DNA from: Eublepharis macularius
Taxonomy: Eukaryota > Chordata > Lepidosauria > Squamata > Eublepharidae
Direction of reading: 5' to 3'
DNA: 64,000 bases
Assembly (NCBI RefSeq): GCF_028583425.1
Contig: NC_072806.1
Coordinates: forward strand, 39,478,001 to 39,542,000
The notes beneath the pieces are model-generated. The model did no database searches, was not told where the DNA came from, and worked only from the letters and a program-made list of their open reading frames with translations. Position numbers and translations under genes: made by a program. Below, in pieces: positions 56,701 through 64,000 of the stretch; the stretch's first letter is position 1; every line of letters starts with the position of its first letter.

Positions 56701-58494
56701 CTCACCTGAGGGTTCCCAGGCATGGACTGGAGAAGGCAGTGATAGTTGACCATTCCTTCATCAGGTGAATGCTTCAGAGTGACTGGCACATGTATCTCAG
56801 TGGGCCCTAGTTGTTAGGAGAGGGACCTCCAGTGGCACTGGTTGAAGCCCCCTTCGGAGGAGGTGATCCCCCCCCCACCTTTGCTGAAGGGAGGAGTGGG
56901 TGTTCCTGGGAGTCTGCATGCGACAGACTGTTTCTTGGGAAGAAAGGGGAGCAGGCAGGTGAGCTCATGGGTCTGCTGTCCTGCAAGAGTGCCTGAGCTT
57001 TGTTTCCATATCTGTAAATAAAGCAGATATTTCAGAGACGCTGTAAGCTTCTGGTGCTCTTTACTCCACTGGGAACCCAAGCTGCCGTCGGAATGGCTCA
57101 CCACTTGGCGGGAAGCAAGGAGAGTCACAACATACTCCCTTTATCCCCTCATAAGGAAATGAGGCAGAGCAGAGAGCAGCATGGATGAATCCTTGGCCAA
57201 GTAGGAATTTGAGTTTAAATCTTTGTCTGTGACGCTCTTGATTTCCAAGGAAACAACATGCTTGTGAAAGCAATTTAAAATAATGTTAATCTTTTGAACA
57301 AGATTCTCACCTTGTTCATTGCATATTAGTCAAGCTCGTCCTTTAATGGTCTTGGAACAATGTGCCATGGGGTTATCCCATTGTATCCCCACATAACTGG
57401 GCCTGCCGGCCTGCCTGCCTGCCTCTGTGTTTTAGCTGCAATGCCCATGTCTTTCTCTGGACTGATGCTCCTTGGCCATTTAGACCCGTTACGGGCTTGC
57501 GTGCTTGAGCTTTCTCTCCTGTGTTCTGACCCTTTGCTCTTTGCTAAATTGCATCGTGCCGGCCAAATGCTTGTGTTGAGAGAGGCTTACCTGTATCCAG
57601 CACTGTAACGTCCTATTATCTGTAAGCTTGCAACAGAATTAAACGGGGCTTCTGTCTGAAGTGGGCATGATGCTTCCAATACGAGAGATCCAGTTACAGT
57701 TTGCTTGGGTCTATGTGTGGGTGGCAGAGCCGGTTTGTGTGTGTAGAACGTGTCCGTTTTCAAATAGCGTCTCCTGACAGCTTTTTAGGTGACAATGATA
57801 ATTTTCTAGCTAGAAAAGTTACCACTTTTTTTCCAATTATGGTAAAGTCTTCCATGGGCTTCTTTGTCTGAATAAAGAGCTGCTTTGTGTTTTTGCCTGT
57901 CAGTTCTTCAGACTGAATGGCTGAAAAAGGAGGAGAATGCTTCCCATTCGATCCGATGTGTGTGCTTTAGACCAGTGGTGTCTAACTACAGTCTGTTCAT
58001 CTATAGTTGCCAGAACTGTTGTGCTCCAAATCCATCATGTTAGACAGCCACATAAGGGATGTGAAGCGTGCACAGACCCCAGTGCTCGTACATAGTCCAG
58101 GCTTGTACGTGGCACATTTGCCTCCTTTTGCTAACTTTATTTAAATATTTGAATAATTTATTTAAATCAGATTCAGAAAATTTTCCAATGCAAATTTTCC
58201 CAGAACACCCACAACACTGCCTTAGACGTGGCCTGAAACAGCTTCCGGTGGAAGTTTTGCCATTTCCCCAAAGACAGCTCTTCCTGAGAGTTATTTGCTG
58301 CTGGACTGGGATTGGGGTGATGAACACGTGCCACCTTAGAGACTGCAAAGCGGGGAAACGAGTCCAGCAGTGATAGCGCCTCTTTTTCCAGCAGGCCTGC
58401 AAATGGGGAGGAGGTAATAGGTCCTTTTTGATTCTGTCAAGGATGTGCTGAAGGGGGGAGGGCACTCTGGTTATATTACTGAAGACCCTGTCTT

Positions 58495-58815
58495 TTATTT
58501 ATTTATGTAAAAATATGCTCGGCCTGTCCTTCGTGGCTCACGGCAGTTTAAAATTCCAACTTCAAAAACATGCAAAATACAGTAAAATCCTATGAACCCC
58601 CCATGTCCAAGAACATGCCTGCAGCTCAAACCCCATTAGAGCCCTCACAAATAAAACAGCACTGCAGCACCGCCTAAAAACTTCTAAAAACTGTGTCCCC
58701 CTCACCTCTTCAGGGAGCCCATTCCACAAGGTGGGGGCCCCTACTGAAGAGGAACAGGCTGCGGGAGATGTCAAGCGAACCACCTTCCGCAGAACAATTG
58801 GAAGGTGGGAACTAG
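58495..58815 (-). mobile_element. L2-like LINE 3' end
   Basis: Minus-strand translation gives SVGAPTLWNGLPEEVRG at about 58690-58740, the C-terminal reverse-transcriptase tail. A 3' UTR continues to (TAAA)-type sequence near 58497. Confidence 0.75.
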
Positions 58816-58980
58816 GAAGGAAGCCTTGTTCTCTTGTTAATTTTTTTGAATGTTGCTGTGTCAGATAGCAAGGGTCCCGGTTCGACAGTCCCAGTTTTCT
58901 GCTATTTCACCCTGATTAATCATTACCACTGTTTGGTCGATGATTATGCATGTGCCCTAGAAGAGCTCTTTTGGTGCTAC

Positions 58981-59105
58981 ACCTCTGAAGATGCAGCCAC
59001 AGCTGCTGGCGAAACGTCAGGAACTACAATGCCAAGACCACGGCAATACAGCCCGGAAAACCCACAACAACCATCGTTCTCCGGCCGTGAAAGCCTTTGA
59101 CAATA
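58981..59105 (+). mobile_element. Penelope-like fragment with hammerhead ribozyme-like core
   Basis: CTGAAGA (58985-58991), a stem with GCAGC and GCTGGC, GAAAC (59011-59015), then GTCAGG follow the order of hammerhead boxes (CUGANGA, helix II, GAAA, short helix III, GUC). After the core come CCAAGACCACGGCAATACAG and CCGGAAAACCCACAACAACC. Such cores are known in Penelope-like retroelements. Activity is not implied. Confidence 0.55.
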
Positions 59106-61004
59106 CATAGAACTCTGGAGGGTTATCTCATTCATTACACACGTCATCGTTTCCCATGTGCGAACAGGTCATGATGATCCCAGTTTTTAAGCATTTTTGT
59201 GAGACTTGTTTTATTCTGTTTTCATTTTTGATGCTGCTTTTTCTGCACAGTTATTACCGTATCAATACATACGGAGGCTTTTTTGTGCTTTTGAAATGCC
59301 CTCCTGCAAATCTCCAACCCCTCCTCTCACCATCACTCCTCCCACACATGCATCTGGCTCTCATGCGCGATCGTATAATTTCCCCCTGCTCTTTTTAAAA
59401 ACTTTTTAAAATGGTTCTTGCGCTATTATGATATCTATATATACAAAGGGAATCATACTGCAGTGCTTGCTACATTGGATAGCTCAGTCTAGGGTCAACA
59501 CTGAGAACGGAATGCCATTTCTGATTTTATTTCAAACGATCAATAAGGCCCATTGTTTGGGAAAATACAATGGGCCCTAGCAGCACTCCCCCTGCCTCTC
59601 CCTGTGGTGTCAGTCAAGGGAGGGATCGGGGAAGAGAGCAGGGGCTCCCTCCTCCTCCGACCCCTCAGCTGCCACTTGGCTTGTGCCCGGCCCTCCCAAG
59701 GCCCTACGGAGGTGGCAGGGAGCCCTGCCCCCACTGCTGTGGGACTTTGGGAAGGCCTCGCCGCTGTGACTCACTTCTTATCCCTGCACACTGCGCCTCC
59801 GCAGGGATAAAGAGCGAGTGATGGGGAACATGATTTGCCTTTTATATAGTAGAGTAGTGCACCATCGCGCTACTCTACTGTTCGCATATTTATTAAGCAC
59901 TTTTGCACTTAACATTTTGAGCAGGAAGTCAACGATAGAGGAGTACTACGTATGCCCAGTTTCTACAAGAGCTGAAAGACAGAACAACAGTATAGCGCAA
60001 TCCTGCTGTACCCGGATCGGTGGGAATGCACCAATGTCATTTGCGACGAGGCTCAGATAAAGAATGCGTTTTCTTTTTTGGGACCTTTTTTCCCCCCTGC
60101 AACAAACACCCACCAAACATTCATGAGGATGATGCATGTGGAAGGTAAGTTCTTGAAGTTCAGGAAGACGCGGCTTTGAGACAGGGAAACCCCCCCAAAA
60201 AACGGAGCGTGTGGAAGCGGCCCGTGACTGGCAACTGAGGTCAACTTTTTGAGACCTGAGCTTGCTGGATCGCTGCAAAGCGTTCTTCAAAGCAGCTCAG
60301 CTTCTCTTCAAGCTCCGCTAAACGTCAATCCATTAAGAAAGTTTTCAAAAGTTTAGCAAGATCTGCTTGTTATAGTTATAAGCTGCCAATCAGCTCTAAT
60401 TTAGCCAAAAATTCTTAACTGTCTTTTTTGCTGGCAGGCAGTAAAGAGAGATGTAGATTAGAATCTGCAGAGTAGACCAATAATGCTTACATCAATAGAG
60501 CAATTGTCCTGGTGAGAGCCACCTGAACTTTTTCTGTAGCTGCTTCAATCCTGCATCTAAATGCTTTTTCAAGAATCAGAGTGTATCTCATTGTTATTTC
60601 CTAGCACAGAACAGACCCCTTGGATTAATTTAGATTTTATGATCTTTACAAAGGTTCACAAGTCAATGGGAAAGATAAGAATGAAGCATAAAACCATCTC
60701 TTTCAAACAGAAGGTTATGCATTGCAGAGACCTGAGATAGATTACAATGGAATCAAGATGAAGAAAGCAATGCAGTGATGGAAACTGCAGTTTCACAATT
60801 TAGTGGCTGCTGTACCTAATGCAATGTCTAAGAAGGTAAACTTCATAACACAGACCCATCTAAATGTTTTGTCTTGATCTGGTCAGGACTTTGGAGATGT
60901 CGGTGATTAGTTATCAGATTGTCTGATTTTTTAAAAATTAAAAAGCAGGTGCAGTCCCCCCTCCCCACCCCACTGCCATTTGGACAGGGGCCATGGCATC
61001 TCTG

Positions 61005-61190
61005 GTGGCAGAGTTACATGCAGAAAGGCGCCGGCTGGATATTAGGAAGAACTTTTTCACGGTCAGAGTAGTTCAAAAGTGGAATCAGCTGCCTAGGGAG
61101 GTGGTGAGCTCCCCTTCACCGGCAGTTTTCAAGAAGAGGCTGGATGAATCTTGGTCAGGGCTGCCTTAGGCTCATCCTGCACTGGGCAGC
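61005..61190 (+). mobile_element. CR1 LINE C-terminal fragment
   Basis: GCAGAAAGGCGCCGGCTGGA to CATCCTGCACTGGGCAG encodes the CR1 C-terminus (WNQLPREVV). It is the same region as 34325-34505. Confidence 0.85.
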
Positions 61191-61201
61191 CCCTTTACCC
61201 C

Positions 61202-63079
61202 TTAATCCAGATCACTGATAAAAATATTGAAAAGTACTGGGCCCAAAACCGAGCCCTGCGGCACCCCACTGGACACCTCCCTCCAATCTGATGAAATGCC
61301 ATTGACCACCACTCTTTGGGTGCAGTCCTCTAACCAGTTCCCTATCCACCAAACTGTCCTATAGTCCAGTCCGCAGTTTTCCAGTTTACCCATTAGAATG
61401 TCATGGGGGACCTTATCAAAAGCTTTGCTGAAATCCAGGTAAATCACATCAACAGAGTTCCCACGATCCAGTAAACTCGTCACTCGATCAAAGAAGGAAA
61501 CCAGGTTGGTCTGACAAGATCTGTTGGGAACAAAACCATATTGAATTCCCCGGATCAATAAGCAATCCTTCAAATGCTTACAGATTGATCCTTTTAAAAT
61601 CTGCTCTAATATCTTCCCAGCAACAGAAGTCAGACTGACCAGCCTGTAGTTTCCCGGGTCATCCTTCCTCCCTTTCTTAAAGATTGGGATAACATTTGCT
61701 CTTCTCCAATCTTGTGGCACATCCCCAGTCCTCCACGAGGCTCTGCGAGTTCTCTAGAAAGTTCTTTGTGCACTCTTGGGTGCACACCATCCAGCCCAGG
61801 GGATTTATATTCATCCAGTGCAGCCAGGGGCCTCTCCACAACCTCTCCGTCAATGTCAACTAGCCCCCCAGGTGTCCTGTCATGTCTACTACCATCTCTA
61901 CATGGGCTCTCAAGTTCTTCAGGGAGAAATCAGAGGCAAAAAGTCATTAAGCCTGTCTGCTTTTTCTCTGTCCTGCATCAGAGTTTCTCCTTCGACTCCC
62001 AACAGCGGTCCAATTGCATCTTTTACCTTGTGTTTTCTTCTCACTTATATGTAGAAGTTTTTCTTATTGTAGCAAGCCCCCCTAGCCAGACCCGGCTCAT
62101 ACTGAGCGTTGGCTTCTCTGATGGCTGTTCTGCAGTACCTAGTAAACCTCATATATTCCTCTTTAGAGGTCTGTCCTCTCCATTTCCTGAACATTTCCTT
62201 TTTCTCCCTTAGCTTATTCTGGAGCTCTCTGTTCATCCACATCGGTTTCTTGTTGCCCTTACCATGTTTCCATCTTGCTGGAATAGTGAGGGCTTGAGCT
62301 TGCAAAAGCTCATGTTTGAGAAGAGCCCACCCGTCACTCGTTCCTTTCCTTTCCAGTGCACTCCCCCATGAAATAACTCTCATCAAGCCTCTGAGTTCAT
62401 TGAAATTGGCCCTACAAAAATCTAACCTACGAGTCTAGCCACAAACTTCCTTGGCCTCCCACAGCAACTGGAATTGATGGAGGACACGGTCACTTTCCCC
62501 TAAGGTCCCCACCACCTTCACCCCATCTACCAATTCTTCCCTGTTGGTTAATATTAAGTCTAGTATGGCTGAGCCCCTTGTAGCTTCCTCCACCATTTGA
62601 AAAAGGAAGTTATCGGCTAGGCAGGTCAGGAAGTTGCGTGAGTCTTGTCGCTTTGCTGAGCTTGTCTCCCAGCACACATCGGGGAAGTTGAAGTCACCCA
62701 TAATTATCAGGTTCTGACATCTGGATACTCTACCGATCTGTTCAAGGAGGTCAGCATCCATTTCCTCTCCCTGGTCAGGTGGTCTGTAGCAGACTCCAAC
62801 AACAATACCCTTTGTCCTTCTTCCCGTTATTTCCACCCATATACTTTCCTCTGGGCTGTCAACCACATTCTCCAGAACTTGCTGACAATCAAGCCCTCTC
62901 CTCCCATACCATGCCACTCCACCTCCTCTTCTACCCTTCTGGTTTTTCTTGAACAACTTGCACCCATCCACTACCACATTCCAGTCATAGGAATCATCCC
63001 ACCGAGTCTCAGTAATTCTTACTATATTGTACCCCTCTGTTTGCAAGAGAAGCTCAAACTCTTCCTTCTTATTACCCAT
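61202..63079 (-). pseudogene. CR1 ORF2 (endonuclease and reverse transcriptase), partial
   Basis: The endonuclease is at about 62435-63079 ([41 protein letters not shown]). The linker (KPMWMNRELQNKLREKKE) is at about 62100-62250. The reverse transcriptase is at 61202-61720 ([51 protein letters not shown]). The three parts are in different frames, so it is a pseudogene. It would cleave and prime target DNA when intact. Confidence 0.88.
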
Positions 63080-63180
63080 AGTTCGGTCATTGGTATATAG
63101 GTACTTGTACCTTTGTTTGATCTGCCCTACCCAGGTGGGCCCCTGCTGTTATCACTTCTTCATTGAAATCCCCATCTTGA

Positions 63181-63779
63181 TCATCCCCTTCCCCTTGTGG
63201 CATCAGTTTTAAGCTCTCCTGATGAAGCTCTCCAGGTTCCTTCCAAACGTTTTCTTCCCTGACCTTGAGAGGTGTGAAGCCCATCATGTGCTAGAAGGCC
63301 TTCTCTAAGAAAACCTATCCCATGGTCCCAGAACCCAAAGCGCTCCTGCCAGCACCACCACCTCAGCCAACGATCCACCTCAACTATGGTCTGCTCCCTT
63401 TCCATTACTCTTCCTTTGACAGGAAGGATAGAAGCGAATACCACCTGTGCCCCCACTGTCTTCAACTGCCTTCCAAGAGCTTCATAGTCCTCTTCAATTC
63501 TTGTGATGGTATTCGTGGCCGTGTCATTCATTCCCATGTGAACCAGCACAAATGGGTACTGATCAGTTTCGGCAGTTGGTCTGTAATATTCTGAATTTTG
63601 GCTCTCTCAGAGTAGGGGATCTGGCCTGGACTCATGATGTTCCATACCCCTGAGCAGAGAGTCCCCGATGACCACCACCTTCTGTTTTCTTCCACTTCCG
63701 TGTGGCTCCATGCCCTCTTCACTCCCTCCTCCAGGTTTTTGTGCTTCTCCTCCCACTCTCGTCTCATCTCCGTCACCAT
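63181..63779 (-). pseudogene. CR1 ORF1 fragment with esterase-like (SGNH) domain
   Basis: VLVHMGMNDTATNTI near 63530 is the GTND-like block III of SGNH hydrolases carried in CR1 ORF1. A decayed block I (SSGTLCSGVWN, expected GDSLLRG) lies near 63650. A HDGLH box is near 63290 (LLAHDGLHTSQGQGR). Frames are broken between these blocks. The role of the domain in retrotransposition is unsettled. Confidence 0.7.
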
Positions 63780-64000
63780 CTCAAGCTCCTCAAAACAATT
63801 CTTGAGCTCCAGTGGGCCAGAGCGTCGCCTTAGTGCACGTCTTCCGGTTTGTATTGCAGAACTGAGAGGAGGCTCAGAAGGGAGATCGACTTTTCCTTCT
63901 TCCCTTGGACTTATTTCTTCAGGCTTGTGCAGAGTCCCCAGGCTCTTCTCAGTAAAATCCTCCCCTTCCTTGATTTCCTGAAGGGTGGTGATCCTCTTCT

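Larger units (their letters stand above)
48713..64000 (+). other. SGSM2: SGSM2 intron 1 (to the window edge)
   Basis: No exon matching the next SGSM2 segment (VKQIMEEAVTRKFVHED) was found, so at least 15.3 kb of intron follows exon 1. Stretches without a recognised feature are about 49620-49910, 53480-54585, 55975-56475, 56750-58490 and 59110-61000. A short SINE head fragment is at about 55918-55970. Confidence 0.7.
61191..64000 (-). mobile_element. CR1 LINE, long 5' part, truncated at its 3' side
   Basis: Reading leftward from the window edge come ORF1, then the ORF2 endonuclease and reverse transcriptase, ending within the reverse transcriptase at [21 protein letters not shown] near 61205. 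The 3' end is absent. The element meets a + strand CR1 piece at 61190, head-on in orientation. Its 5' end lies beyond the window. Frames are interrupted in several places. Confidence 0.9.

Noticed and set aside
1-64000. CRISPR arrays, operons, prophages or defence islands
   Set aside because: Introns, CpG island, SINEs and LINEs show a vertebrate nuclear genome; no regularly spaced short repeats other than the minisatellite.

Overview
The window is vertebrate nuclear DNA, most likely from a squamate reptile (a lizard). The reasons are a complete Sauria-type tRNA SINE at 29659-29880, many related tRNA-SINE copies on both strands, a 5S-rRNA-derived SINE, CR1, L2-like and L1 LINEs, Penelope-like relics, a DIRS-type fossil and hAT elements. 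Host coding sequence is sparse. There are no rRNA genes, functional tRNA genes, CRISPR arrays or prokaryotic operons.

Two host genes are recognised, both on the + strand. The left side (1-14454) is the 3' part of TNFAIP1 (BACURD2, the CUL3 adaptor that directs RhoA turnover). Its last three coding exons, 640-692, 13148-13343 and 14236-14454, join in phase and match the vertebrate protein almost residue for residue, but the reading frame stops six residues before the end of human TNFAIP1. The right side holds a CpG island at about 48240-49620 with the first coding exon of SGSM2 (48656-48712), a RUN-TBC Rab GTPase-activating protein. The rest of the window is SGSM2 intron 1. The 34 kb between the genes has no other host gene I can recognise.

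The rest is layered mobile DNA. In order: a truncated CR1 with a 20-bp target duplication (262-372); nested SINEs (1027-1500); a 51-bp minisatellite (1886-2560); a solo LTR (4364-4769); a Ty3/gypsy fossil (5490-12147) inside the large TNFAIP1 intron; a foldback repeat (12399-12650) and a 101-bp repeat on both sides of a TNFAIP1 exon; a full-length, very recent L1 with identical 19-bp target duplications (22854-29013); an L2-like LINE interrupted by CR1 (30243-32640); a CR1 interrupted by a 713-bp Penelope-like element (33545-35340); an LTR fossil (about 36370-37000); a DIRS fossil with textbook inverted ends and internal complementary region (37338-39841); a foldback element inside a SINE (44117-44584); two hAT elements with 8-bp target duplications (45170-45666 and 51652-52517); two solo gypsy LTRs with 5-bp duplications (46052-46588 and 54592-55085); hammerhead-like Penelope pieces (55474-55540, 58981-59105); and a long minus-strand CR1 with both ORFs represented (61191-64000).

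I found no convincing new multi-gene system. The most promising unexplained items are the Penelope-like elements carrying hammerhead-ribozyme-like cores, the foldback repeat with coding-like arms, the near-identical 101-bp repeat flanking a TNFAIP1 exon, and an exon-like pair at 19930-20092 that I could not assign. All family assignments are from reading and memory; no database search was run.
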